From Turritopsis dohrnii (Eukaryota > Cnidaria > Hydrozoa > Anthoathecata > Oceaniidae): a stretch of 64,000 nucleotides of DNA. Under the pieces are notes generated by a model. That model had not been told where the DNA came from and made no database searches. It saw only the letters and a list, made by a program, of their open reading frames with translations. Position 1 is the stretch's first letter. Every line of letters starts with the position of its first letter. The position numbers were made by a program, and so were the translations under genes. Below are positions 32,934-43,000 of the stretch, piece after piece. The stretch is taken from positions 1 to 64,000 of the forward strand of contig BQMF02000003.1 of NCBI GenBank assembly GCA_027922465.2, given 5' to 3'.

Positions 32934-33811
32934 ATGATTCCTTTTGTCAGGAGACGCTCCCATACCCCTCCGGCGTTATCGAAAAGTGGTCAGGCGCGTT
33001 CAGGAAACAAATCTGAATTTGCAAAAGTGTATTCAACCGTCAGAAACCAAATCTACTACGCCTGTGGTCAACGCAGCCGTTTTAGAGGGGTCCGTGATTG
33101 TAAACATGACAAAGCCAAAGAAAAATCAGAATTTCAAAAATTATGCCGCATAAAGTTTTTACCCACAGGTGGAAAAATACCAATCGCAGCGAGCAGACGT
33201 GGTGTTTGACACTTACAAAGGCCCTAGTCTGAAAGCAACAACAAGAACGAAGCGAGGAAAAGGGATACATAGACAAATACAGGATGATTCGAGTGCACCG
33301 TCAAATTGACATGGATTTCTTCGTTTGGGTCAAAACAAAACGGAATTATTTGCCAACCTTTCGAAGTAGTTGATGTTTAGCACTGATCACAAAATAGTTT
33401 TAACGTGTGCCTATGCTAGAAATTGCATCCACAATAGCAGTGAGATGGCACCTTCATTTATTTCACCCTGCAACCACGAGGAGGCAGATACAATTGGTGT
33501 TGATAGAATTGTCTTCAAACTAACGAATGTCGCAAAGATTTCTTCTGCAAAGGACGTTCCATTGATTCCATTCCACCAACAAGCGCAGCCTTTCAAAGCA
33601 TGTTCTTCAATCGTCATATATCGCTGGTTATGTTTGGGGTCAATTTGTTATCGCTAATCAGGATGCATAATGTTGACTTTTTAGGAACATATACCTACAA
33701 CTAAAAATAGCAATGACGTCATATCTCTCACTTTGAGCATCAATAACTCTGTGTACGTTGATTTTTACGACATGAGATAATCTATTTTTAGAATCTACGT
33801 AAAATTTCTGA

Positions 33812-33902
33812 TTTTATTTCGCAAAATCTCCGTACGATGTAACAATGCGTTCCTCCAACTTCTGTGCTCCGTATATTCTCGCAGCGGAGCCAGTTCACCC
33901 TT
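33812..33902 (+). repeat. DIRS left inverted terminal repeat
   Basis: 91 bp identical to the reverse complement of 38077-38167. Contains GTACGATGTAACAATGC, also present in extra terminal copies at 38234-38250 and 38561-38577. Confidence 0.9.
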
Positions 33903-33993
33903 CTTCAACTCACTCCGCGTATCGCTCCGTGAGGACAAGACACGTGAAACTTGGCAAACTAAATATATCTTCAGCAATCTTTTACATCTGGTA

Positions 33994-36900
33994 ATGTCGT
34001 CTGATTCGAACGAGACGACTAGAAGCAAAGCCCCTCCTGTAAAATTATCAACAGGAGAAGGCACGGTGGCTGCTAACTCTAAGAAAGAGACCACCGTTGC
34101 CAGCGGCGAAAAGAGAACAAGGGATTTTTCTAGTGAAAGATTACGTAGTCGTGATATCAATTCATTGTCAACGAGAGGACGTAAACGTCGTCATAGTTCG
34201 TCTTCATCTTACTCTTCAGCATCGAATAGATCTAGATCCAGATCTTCCAGCTCATCCGATAGTGAAGTTGCACCTACTGTATTATCGAAGAAAAAAAGGT
34301 TCAAGATAATTCCGGACAAAGAGAGGAACAGTTGGCAATTACCAAAAGAAATGGCTGCGTATATTAATGAAATGATCAACAATTTCATCCCTGAGTCTCA
34401 GATTCAGGAACAAATTCTGAATGATTATCCCATTCCTGAGAACATAGCCTCACCAAGAGTGCTTGATGACTTTGTAAAATGTTTAGTACAGGACAAAACA
34501 AAGTATTGGGATGAAACTCTGAAAAAATCCCAAGCAAAAATGTTGCAAGTGTTTGCACCTCTCTGCACTGTGTGGACTGAGTTAGAAAAGTGCAAATCTC
34601 AAGTAGAGACTGGAGAAGATGTCGAACTTGATCCAGCATCATTGATAACATCACTAGAAATGACAATAATGTTACTGGGACAGGCAATCAATGGCCTTAC
34701 ATACAGTCGCCGATTAAGTGTATTGCAAGAGATTTTTAAAGAATCTAAGGAAGCCAAATCCCTCATCAAAGAACATTGTGAGCCATTACAGAGACAAAAT
34801 GATCAACTGTTTGGGAAAAAGTTCCGTAAGCATTTACAGGATTTGGTTAAAGTCCGAAAGTCTTCAAAAGAAACATTTTCTCAAATCAAAACACCCAATA
34901 AACACCATGCAAGATTTCAGCCCTTTCGAAAGAGCCTCCCACCATTCAGTGGCGGTAGTGGGGGGCGTATTAGAGTTGTATCGGGACAGCAAGACAAGTT
35001 TTCTTCATCAAGGCCACAACAATCTCACAGAGGCAGAGGAAACTTCAGCTGGAAAAGGATGCAAGATTCAACCTATGGTAAGAAAAAAATCCATGTCAGG
35101 CATAGCAACCTTCTCCAAAAAATTTCCAGACCTTGTACCAGTTCAAATGCTAAATCATATACATCCCATAATCAAAAAATTGTTCTCGAACGAAATTCCA
35201 AAGGTTCCTTTAGCAGGAAGATTAAAATACTTCCTAAAAGAATGGGAAAAGTTAACAAACGATCCAGATATTCTGGAAGTAGTTCAGGGCTTTCAATTGC
35301 CCTTCATAGAACAGCCAATTCAGCAAAAACTTCCACATGCAGTGAACCTTTCAAAACAGCAACAAGACTTAGTGGAACAAGAAATCCTGGATATGTTGGA
35401 GAAGGGTGCTATTCAAGAAGTGTTGCCAGAAAGGAACCAATTTGTCAGCAATCTTTTCTTGGTAGGGAAAAAAGATGGGGGAAACAGGCCAGTGATAAAC
35501 CTAAAACAACTGAATTATTTCCTTCCATACAAACATTTCAAGATGGAGAACTTGTCCCATCTGAAACATATTCTTCAGCAAAACGATTTCATGTGCAAAT
35601 TGGACCTAAAGGATGCATACTTCTGCATTCCTCTGAACAAGTGCTCAAGCAAATATGTCAGGTTCTGTTTTTCAGGCAGTCTGTACGAATTTATTTGCCT
35701 ATGTTTTGGTCTGGGTCCAGCCCCCAGGATTTTCACCAAACTGCTGAAAGTGCCTATAGCACTATTAAGAAAAATAAACATCCGGATAGTGATTTATCTC
35801 GACGACATGCTTTTGATGCATCAGACACTGGAGGGTTTACTCATGAGTCGAGACACAGTAATTTTTCTATTGCAACAGTTAGGATTTGTGATCAACCAGA
35901 AAAAATCAAATTTTCAACCAACTCAAGAACTGGAATTCCTTGGACTGTGGGTCAACTCCAAGGATATGACCCTTGCTTTGACACAGGAGAAATTGAACAG
36001 AATCATTCGGGAATGTGGAGAGATGTTTCTCAACCCGACTGTGTCAATTCTGAGCTTAACAAAACTAATTGGCAGACTATGCTCCACAATCCAGGCAGTG
36101 TTACCAGCTCGGCTACAGTGTCGCTATCTACAGGAAATACAGGTGGAAGCCTTAAGAAAATACAATCAGGACTACCTTCAGATAGTTACTCTAGATTGGA
36201 AAGCAAGGGAAGAGCTTCTGTGGTGGGTAGTAAACCTGGAACTTTCCAATGGAAGGAAGATATTATCAAAAGAAGCAGAAATACTGATTCAAACAGATGC
36301 CTCAAGGAAAGGATGGGGAGCGTATGCCAGAGGGATCTCCACAGGGGGACAGTGGTCTCAGGAGGAAGCATCTCTTCACATAAATGTCCTGGAACTTCTA
36401 GCAGTGAAGTATGCTTTGTTGACTTTCACAATGAGATTCCCAAACCTAAAAGCTATTCACTTACAGATAGACAATACCACTGCAATAGCTTACCTTTTGA
36501 AGATGGGGGGTACCAAGAGCAAGGAAATGAATGGCATAACCAAAGAAATATGGGAATTTTTGTTAAGAAATTCGATCACAATTACTGCAGAATACCTCCC
36601 AAGTGCACTGAATTTCAGAGCAGATTGGGAGTCAGGTCACACGGTGGACGGTACAGAATGGAAGTTAAAACCAGAGATATTTCAGAAAATATGTGCCAAG
36701 TTAGGCTACCCAAGCATAGACCTGTTTGCATCAAGACTGACTACTCAACTTCCAATTTACTTCTCATGGAAACCAGACCCATACAGTCTGGGAACAGATG
36801 CGATGCAACATCAGTGGTGGGGAAGATTCCCATATGCTTTCCCACCATTCTGCTTGATCAGTGCTATTCTAGCAAAGGTAAGGAGGGAGAAACTTCCTCA

Positions 36901-37629
36901 AATTATCATAATAACACCATGCTGGCAAACACAACCATGGTACACTCAGTTGATTCAAATGTCAATAAAGAACCCTATTCTAATCCCAAGTGTCAGCAGA
37001 CTGCTTCTCAGCCCTCAGAACAAAGAACATCCTCTTCTAGCACAAAACCTAAAATTAGTGGCATGGCTCATCTCCGGAAAGAATTGCAGAGCCAAGGATT
37101 ATGTGAGTCGGCTGCCAACTTGGTCATCCATTCCAGAAGAGACAACTCTCTTGCAAATTACGAATCGGCCTGGAGAAACTGGGCTAGTTGGTGTAATAGA
37201 TGGTCATTTGATCCTATTCGATGCCCTGTAGATAAAGTATTGAATTATTTATCATCTCTTTATGACCAAGGATTTCAGTATCGCACTATAAATAATCACA
37301 GGTCAGCCATTTCAGCCTATCATGAGAATATTGATGGCGAAACAGTGGGAAAACACCCTTTAGTACGATCCTTACTAAATGGGGTATTTAATAAACGTCC
37401 CCCCAAACCACATCTGTCTTCTGTATGGAATGTGAAAGATGTCTTAGAGTATTTAGAATCTTTAGGTAGTAATGAGCAGTTATCTGATAAGATGCTTACT
37501 CTCAAACTAACCATGCTTTTAGCACTTACATCTGCGGCAAGAGCTTCGACAATTCACCATCTGAATACACAACATATGGTTCGGGGTATATACAAGTTGT
37601 TATATATTTTCTTTCTCTCAGTTACATAA
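33994..37629 (+). CDS. DIRS gag-like ORF open through to tyrosine recombinase N-part
   Basis: A single 1211-codon frame. Residues 1 to about 370 are gag-like: Ser/Arg-rich N terminus (SRSRSSSSSDSE) and a helical segment, PKEMAAYINEMINNFIPESQ. From about 35100 to 37050 the frame overlaps the RT/RNase H ORF in another phase and its translation is low-complexity, so it may be a non-coding shadow that has stayed open. From about 37055 it reads as a tyrosine recombinase: core-binding region (NYESAWRNWASWCNRW) and catalytic domain start with the first Arg in LALTSAARASTIHHL. It ends out of frame at 37629. It may be two proteins or a gag-YR fusion. Confidence 0.7.
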   Translation: MSSDSNETTRSKAPPVKLSTGEGTVAANSKKETTVASGEKRTRDFSSERLRSRDINSLSTRGRKRRHSSSSSYSSASNRSRSRSSSSSDSEVAPTVLSKKKRFKIIPDKERNSWQLPKEMAAYINEMINNFIPESQIQEQILNDYPIPENIASPRVLDDFVKCLVQDKTKYWDETLKKSQAKMLQVFAPLCTVWTELEKCKSQVETGEDVELDPASLITSLEMTIMLLGQAINGLTYSRRLSVLQEIFKESKEAKSLIKEHCEPLQRQNDQLFGKKFRKHLQDLVKVRKSSKETFSQIKTPNKHHARFQPFRKSLPPFSGGSGGRIRVVSGQQDKFSSSRPQQSHRGRGNFSWKRMQDSTYGKKKIHVRHSNLLQKISRPCTSSNAKSYTSHNQKIVLERNSKGSFSRKIKILPKRMGKVNKRSRYSGSSSGLSIALHRTANSAKTSTCSEPFKTATRLSGTRNPGYVGEGCYSRSVARKEPICQQSFLGREKRWGKQASDKPKTTELFPSIQTFQDGELVPSETYSSAKRFHVQIGPKGCILLHSSEQVLKQICQVLFFRQSVRIYLPMFWSGSSPQDFHQTAESAYSTIKKNKHPDSDLSRRHAFDASDTGGFTHESRHSNFSIATVRICDQPEKIKFSTNSRTGIPWTVGQLQGYDPCFDTGEIEQNHSGMWRDVSQPDCVNSELNKTNWQTMLHNPGSVTSSATVSLSTGNTGGSLKKIQSGLPSDSYSRLESKGRASVVGSKPGTFQWKEDIIKRSRNTDSNRCLKERMGSVCQRDLHRGTVVSGGSISSHKCPGTSSSEVCFVDFHNEIPKPKSYSLTDRQYHCNSLPFEDGGYQEQGNEWHNQRNMGIFVKKFDHNYCRIPPKCTEFQSRLGVRSHGGRYRMEVKTRDISENMCQVRLPKHRPVCIKTDYSTSNLLLMETRPIQSGNRCDATSVVGKIPICFPTILLDQCYSSKGKEGETSSNYHNNTMLANTTMVHSVDSNVNKEPYSNPKCQQTASQPSEQRTSSSSTKPKISGMAHLRKELQSQGLCESAANLVIHSRRDNSLANYESAWRNWASWCNRWSFDPIRCPVDKVLNYLSSLYDQGFQYRTINNHRSAISAYHENIDGETVGKHPLVRSLLNGVFNKRPPKPHLSSVWNVKDVLEYLESLGSNEQLSDKMLTLKLTMLLALTSAARASTIHHLNTQHMVRGIYKLLYIFFLSVT
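34718..37231 (+). CDS. DIRS RT / RNase H / methyltransferase-like polyprotein
   Basis: 837 codons in the +1 phase relative to gag; the ATG used by the protein may be near 35147. RT palm: NLFLVGKKDGGNRPVINLK, KLDLKDAYFCIPL and the catalytic IYLDDML (Y360-D362 by the 34718 start, DNA about 35795). RNase H follows: QTDASRKGWGAYA, HINVLELLAVKYAL, IDNTTAIAYL and NFRADWES. The C-terminal part (DLFASRLTTQLPIYFSW, ITPCWQTQPWY) is the region after RNase H that DIRS elements share, often called DAM-like. It would copy element RNA into circular DNA for recombinase insertion. The frame is intact. Confidence 0.85.
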   Translation: MYCKRFLKNLRKPNPSSKNIVSHYRDKMINCLGKSSVSIYRIWLKSESLQKKHFLKSKHPINTMQDFSPFERASHHSVAVVGGVLELYRDSKTSFLHQGHNNLTEAEETSAGKGCKIQPMVRKKSMSGIATFSKKFPDLVPVQMLNHIHPIIKKLFSNEIPKVPLAGRLKYFLKEWEKLTNDPDILEVVQGFQLPFIEQPIQQKLPHAVNLSKQQQDLVEQEILDMLEKGAIQEVLPERNQFVSNLFLVGKKDGGNRPVINLKQLNYFLPYKHFKMENLSHLKHILQQNDFMCKLDLKDAYFCIPLNKCSSKYVRFCFSGSLYEFICLCFGLGPAPRIFTKLLKVPIALLRKINIRIVIYLDDMLLMHQTLEGLLMSRDTVIFLLQQLGFVINQKKSNFQPTQELEFLGLWVNSKDMTLALTQEKLNRIIRECGEMFLNPTVSILSLTKLIGRLCSTIQAVLPARLQCRYLQEIQVEALRKYNQDYLQIVTLDWKAREELLWWVVNLELSNGRKILSKEAEILIQTDASRKGWGAYARGISTGGQWSQEEASLHINVLELLAVKYALLTFTMRFPNLKAIHLQIDNTTAIAYLLKMGGTKSKEMNGITKEIWEFLLRNSITITAEYLPSALNFRADWESGHTVDGTEWKLKPEIFQKICAKLGYPSIDLFASRLTTQLPIYFSWKPDPYSLGTDAMQHQWWGRFPYAFPPFCLISAILAKVRREKLPQIIIITPCWQTQPWYTQLIQMSIKNPILIPSVSRLLLSPQNKEHPLLAQNLKLVAWLISGKNCRAKDYVSRLPTWSSIPEETTLLQITNRPGETGLVGVIDGHLILFDAL

Positions 37630-38041
37630 AGCATGGAAGAGGGGTAAGTCTCCCCCATCTATCTATTATTATTCCTACTCAGATAATAAGAGACTGTGTG
37701 TTGTTTCAACACTAGATGAATACCTTAGGAGAACATCTGATTGGAGGCAAGGTGACAAAACCCAGTTGTTACTAAGTTATGTCAAACCTCACAAAGAAGT
37801 TGTTTCCTCAACTGTGTCAGGATGGCTTAAAGCAGTGTTAAAGTTGGTAGGGATAAATACAAGTATTTTTACAGGTCATTCTACAAGAGCGGCATCGTCT
37901 TCTATGGCTTCCTTTAAGGGTCTTTCGATAAAGGAAGTGCTACAACAAGGTTGTTGGTCTAGCGAATCCACCTGGCAGAAATTCTATAACAAAAACATTG
38001 AATCCTCTGCCCAAAGATTTCAAAAAGAAATATTGTCTTAG
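37630..38041 (+). pseudogene. DIRS tyrosine recombinase C-terminal part, frameshifted
   Basis: Past a one-base frame change near 37580 (a GGGG run), the recombinase continues: HKAWKRGKSPPS, STLDEYLRR, then FTGHSTRAASSSMASFKG with catalytic HxxR, and VLQQGCWSSESTWQKFY with the His/Trp and nucleophilic Tyr region. It stops at 38041, just before the right terminal repeat. Confidence 0.8.
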
Positions 38042-38076
38042 GACCTGAAGGAATGTTTATAGGTAGGCTTTGAACA

Positions 38077-38167
38077 AAGGGTGAACTGGCTCCGCTGCGA
38101 GAATATACGGAGCACAGAAGTTGGAGGAACGCATTGTTACATCGTACGGAGATTTTGCGAAATAAAA
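38077..38167 (+). repeat. DIRS right inverted terminal repeat
   Basis: Exact reverse complement of 33812-33902 over 91 bp. It starts AAGGGTGAACTGGCTCCGCT and ends GCGAAATAAAA. Confidence 0.9.
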
Positions 38168-38645
38168 TTAGTCAATTACGTAAGGCCGCGCAGCGGCCGC
38201 AATGTAATTGCGATTTTATGAGTAAAATCGAAGTACGATGTAACAATGCCGCCCACCCAACCCGTCTGTTTCTCTTTGATTTCATCACCTTATAAATTTT
38301 CAATATTCTTTATTTAGGGAATTCGTCGTATCGCAGAGGCCGGAATTGACTAGTTTTTCATTTCCTATGTATTGAAATATATATATACACATATATATAA
38401 AAATGTTTTCTTTTGTCCCGTATACTCTGGATTTGTCTCCGATTTGTCTTGATTTGCTTCCATGTTTCTTGGGTTTGCATCTAAGTGGTATCGGATTTCT
38501 ATTACAATAGCCTGTGAACTGGCCCTTTTCTCGGATATACGGAGCACAGAAGTTGGAGGAACGCATTGTTACATCGTACTTCGATTTTACTCATAAAATC
38601 GCAATTACATTGCGGCCGCTGCGCGGCCTTACGTAATTGACTAAT
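38168..38645. repeat. Extra DIRS-type termini in inverted arrangement
   Basis: 38168-38249 and 38561-38642 are exact reverse complements (~82 bp) about 311 bp apart. Each contains the palindrome GGCCGCGCAGCGGCC and ends at the GTACGATGTAACAATGC core of the DIRS terminal repeat. 38531-38577 also matches the right terminal repeat. This looks like ends of a second, related DIRS element or a rearranged junction. Confidence 0.65.
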
Positions 38646-39263
38646 TCAATGATATGTCCACTATTGAATAACATTTACCTATAGCTAAAACTAGCGATGA
38701 CGTCATAGCGCTCACTTTGAGCATCAATAACTCTTTTGGGTTAGGGTTATTCTAAGGGCTCATTATATCCTATTACAGATCTACATAAAATTTCCGATCC
38801 AATGATGTTTGAAAACTCGAATTTTTGTAGCGTCAAGAAGCACTGTGCAAAATTTCATGCTTTTAGCTGAAAGTACACAATTATTTCACCATCGGTGGTC
38901 CACACTAAAAATGCATATCACTTGTGGTGTTCTCATCTCCGACAAGATTTACAATTTCCCCGTAAACTGCTCACCAAAATTTAGTTATTACTGTTATTAT
39001 TATTATCATTATTATTTTGACAATTTGTTCACGTATAACAGAATTTGAGCAGCCATCGTCTCAAAAGATTGGGAAAACTTCAATTGTACATAGATAACAC
39101 GATTCCAGACTTCGTGTACAAAGGATTTGATGCCGATGATCAAGTTTTTAATTTCTGAAATACAATCAGGTGTGTAAAATTGCTTGCAACTAATTCTGAC
39201 ATCACCAAATGTGGGTGTGGTATTATGTCGTACGTCACATGATATGTGGTATTATGTCGTACG
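38646..39263. other. Repeat DNA downstream of the DIRS element
   Basis: 38662-38800 is a diverged direct copy of 33686-33811 (shared CTCACTTTGAGCATCAATAA). The TAT/ATT microsatellite at about 38988-39020 follows. A 20-bp direct repeat GTGGTATTATGTCGTACGTC occurs at 39216 and 39247; the second copy runs over the GLIS-like stop codon. Confidence 0.5.
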
Positions 39264-39981
39264 TCAGTTCGTCGTCTTGTCCGTGTGTCGCTTTCGATGT
39301 TTTCTTAATGAGCTTGGATCTGTATAACTCTTCTCGCAGCCTTTTATCGGACATCTGTAGGGCTTTCTTTCTGTGTGTGTTCTCCTGTGTTTGAATCGAT
39401 CACTTGAATTTGCGAAGCTTTTGTTGCAGCCTTCATATGGACATGGGTATGGACGCTCGCCTATAAATAATAAATAATTATGAATTTTCCAATAAAACCT
39501 TTTTTATATGTTTATCTTCATTCTCTGCAGAACTGACAGACACTCTAACGTTTAATTAGCTTCAAGTTTATCGCTTGACGATCTATTCGACATGTCTTCA
39601 TCTGTCGCACAAAACGTTTATCGCTGACGATCTATTCGACATGTCTTCATCTGTCGCACAAAACGTTTATCGTTTGATGTTTTCACAACGCGACGTACAT
39701 GAAACAGATTCGAATTTCTGTTTCTAGTCGTCACACTTTCCTGAAATATCGCTATTATCCTGTCACTTGGACATGTTAGAAATAGATGAAGACTGTGATT
39801 ACGCGGTCCAAAATATCCCTGACATCTTCAGTCACATTTCCCCAACTTAGTGTTTCATATAACTAAGGTGCAGACACGCGAATTTTCGCGAAAACATTCA
39901 ACTATAGGCTGAATCGCGAAAGTTTACTTTCACGAAAAATGTTATGTAAGGCTATTCGCGAAAGTTTATGTTCGCAAAAAA

Positions 39982-40017
<36 letters not shown>

Positions 40018-43000
40018 GCTTTTTTCTCAGTATTTTTAAAGTGGCAGCCAGCTTAACATTTACATTCACGATCAAGAAATATTTCGTTATGCGAGATATT
40101 TCCCTAGGTAGATGGCCTGTAAAACTGAAACTGGAACATAATTAAATGTATCATATAACAATTGTTTCATTTTATTTATTTTGGCTTATATTTGTGAAAT
40201 TTCTCACGGGATTTCAATTGATTCATTCACGAAAGTTTAAAATTTTCAGTTAGGCGAAAGTTTCTACACCTAAAGTAGTCACATCCACTTGTCAGATTTA
40301 GCCAATTACTTGCAATTACGCGAACCTTAGGATTATTAAAGGTACAAAATCGAGAAAAGATATTTATAGATCGAATCAGTGACGAAGTTCACGAAAAGGT
40401 CTATAAACAACCTTGTTTTAAAAGTCAGTCACTGCAATAAATTTGGTCATTGCATTTTTTTTCTACAAGAAGGTTCCTTTTTTTTATTTATGATCAGAAA
40501 CAGAACATTTTTCTCATAACTACTAAATTTTCCGATTTCATTCAAACTGTGAAATTCTGAAAAAACATCTGAAAACATGCTAAAATGTTGAGTAACTTTT
40601 ATCACAATTTTATAATGATTCGCAATTTTCATTTTCTTTTATTTTTCAGAAAAGGATAAAAACTACCACTATTCATTAGGTGAGGGCGTTACTATACATT
40701 AGGTGAAGGAGTTACTAGAGAAATTATGTGTTTGTTTCTTTAAATTCAACTTTTTGAAGTTTAAAACATTTCGAGATGATTAAATGGAAATATTTATGAC
40801 ATTCCAGTCGAACGAAGAGCGATTCTATTCTGTGTCAAACGTGAAACGTGCTCGTTTCCCTAACATTGCTACCATAGAAACTGCTGCCACCCCGTTTATT
40901 TCAGCCACCCCTACCATAAAACGAACAACGGCAAACCTGTGTGAGTGCGGACATGTATTTTGAGATTCTCAATCCTGGAGAAAGCAGCAGTGCACCCTTC
41001 TACAGGGCAACTATGTGGCTTTTCACCGGTATGCGTTCTCAAGTGAATCAAAAGTTTATATCGTGCATCGAACTCTTTGCCTTCCCTCACGCAACCCTTC
41101 CAGTAGCACACATAACCAGCTCCACCATCGGTGTTCACGTGGCTGGAATTCGCGTGTTTCACCAGATCGTTTTTACTCAAAAAATGTGTTCCACAACTTT
41201 CCCATTTACAAGTAAAGATTTCTGGTACAGTCACACCCAATATTTGGTCCGTAGATACCAATTCACTCGTTGCTGCTGGCTCCAAATCATTCACTAGAGC
41301 AACTTGAAGGTAGGGCTGACCATGGATAATTGGAAGCTCCATTTTCGAAGTGTGGTCATACTTCATCAGGACAGTGTGACTCTTGTCAACATTTTTCTAA
41401 AAGACAAGCAGATTAATAGCAGGCCAGGATACAAAAACTTTATTTGTACCGATATCTGGTATCGCCAACGTAATATTGTGAAGATTTCACATCCATCCTA
41501 CATATTAGATAATATAAGTTGCTAAAGATGACAAAAGGCGCCGAATAGAAAGCTATAAGGTTCGTCCAACATAACGAATTTACATTTCTTCAAAAAGGAA
41601 GGTAAAGAATTAATTAAAATGACAGATGTTCGATTATAAAAAAAATTTAGGGGTTTCCCCTGACCACTCGAACATAAAGCATATATATTTTGAATTCCAC
41701 AAGTGTAAAGTTGACAACAAAGTACGCTACAGGCCTTGAGAACAAATCACATAAGTTAGCGAAATCAAACGAGTGTTTCTACTAAAACATAAGAAGCAGC
41801 TGAAACTACGAACTTTTTTATACAAAAAAAAATGTTATCTTAAAACAATATTTCCTGAACAAAGTCTAGAGAAAAAAGAGAGTTATTTCCAACGATATAC
41901 GTAACATTCAATTAACATTGAAGAAAATTCTAAGTGCAAACATGTATCCTTGGTTTCAATCAAAATTCGGAAAAAACAAGAACAAAGAAAAACCCTCTGC
42001 CGAGCTTATTTACGAAACCCAGACTATTTTTGTCCTTTCATTTATTTTAAAATTTTATAGTTACTCCCTCTCTCTCTCTCTCTCTTTCGCATGTTTGCGT
42101 CTAAATCATTACGTAGAAATATTATGAAAACAATAGTTCCATTTCATCGCCAGCAACCAAGTGAAAAAGAAGTGTACGCACTGTTTTGCTCATAACCTTA
42201 ATCTTGTTTCAAAATGTTCGTGTACTAATGTCTTCTTTATTTGGAAAGCCTTGTACATTGTGAATTTTCCTCGACATACACCAATAGAGATTATTAAAAT
42301 GATAAATAAGGCAAAGTGAAATGAAATAAATTTTGAAAACATATTTTCACTACAACTAACTTGTGAACTAAATATTGAATTCTATCACCTTTTTCCTTGT
42401 TGTTGCCATGAAAACCAAATCTTAGAGTGCTTCATTAATTTTTCAGTTTGGTTTTAAACGGAATCCAAGATGAAGAAGTGTCTGTTTTTCTGCGATTCCG
42501 ATAAAAATCCGTTAAATCACACATCGAACAACTGAGAAATAATTCGCACTTGACGTACACATATTTCAATCATCCGAAATTATCCGGTTTTTTCCAGGGT
42601 TACTGGATTTCTCGAGGAAAAAGAGAAGGATCCGACCGCTCGTCTCATGAAGCAACAAACGCATCATAACTACACATTGTCGTCATAACCCGACTTTAGA
42701 AAACTTAACAATTACCTGTTTCAAAGTGAACTCATTGATGGAAACATGTTCTCCATTTTAAGAGTATTTCGATATTTTAGAGACGTTCCAGGGAAATTCC
42801 AGGCTTTGGCGAATGAACGATTCAGAGGTTAGTTTTATTTGCACAAAAACGAAGAAAACAATTTTCGTGCTCGAGTATAATCATATCATAGGCAACATTT
42901 TAAAAGTTTAATTTTCAACCTTGTCGGTCAAAATGTAATCCTTTTTCACTCAAGAAAAGTTTTATTTCATTATGTATCTTTTTTCGTTGGTGTTGTGTTT

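Larger units (their letters stand above)
30955..33655 (+). pseudogene. Dead copy of a HEEADT-family repeated gene
   Basis: Fragments in several frames follow the order of an expanded invertebrate gene family I recognise from cnidarian genomes: NPFTCSVESTELVQLGTKDV, YIATQIRGGDLDD (then a transposon), SVIVNMTKPKKNQNFKNYAA, KATTRTKRGKGIHRQIQ, FLRLGQNKTELF and finally NHEEADT at 33472-33492. The HEEADT/DTDVVVL type suggests a nuclease-like fold, but no function is established. Many frameshifts and stops, plus insertion of the element at 31336-32933, make it non-functional. Assignment is from memory of the pattern. Confidence 0.45.
33812..38167 (+). mobile_element. DIRS-like tyrosine-recombinase retrotransposon
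   Basis: Bounded by perfect 91-bp inverted terminal repeats (33812-33902 and 38077-38167) and encoding gag, RT/RNase H/methyltransferase-like and tyrosine recombinase regions. Lack of LTRs and of a DDE integrase, with inverted ends and a tyrosine recombinase, is the DIRS arrangement. One frameshift in the recombinase (near 37580) makes this copy likely inactive. Confidence 0.88.

Noticed and set aside
33370..33657. 95-codon frame as an independent gene
   Set aside because: It contains NHEEADT and is the last piece of the decayed HEEADT-family copy.
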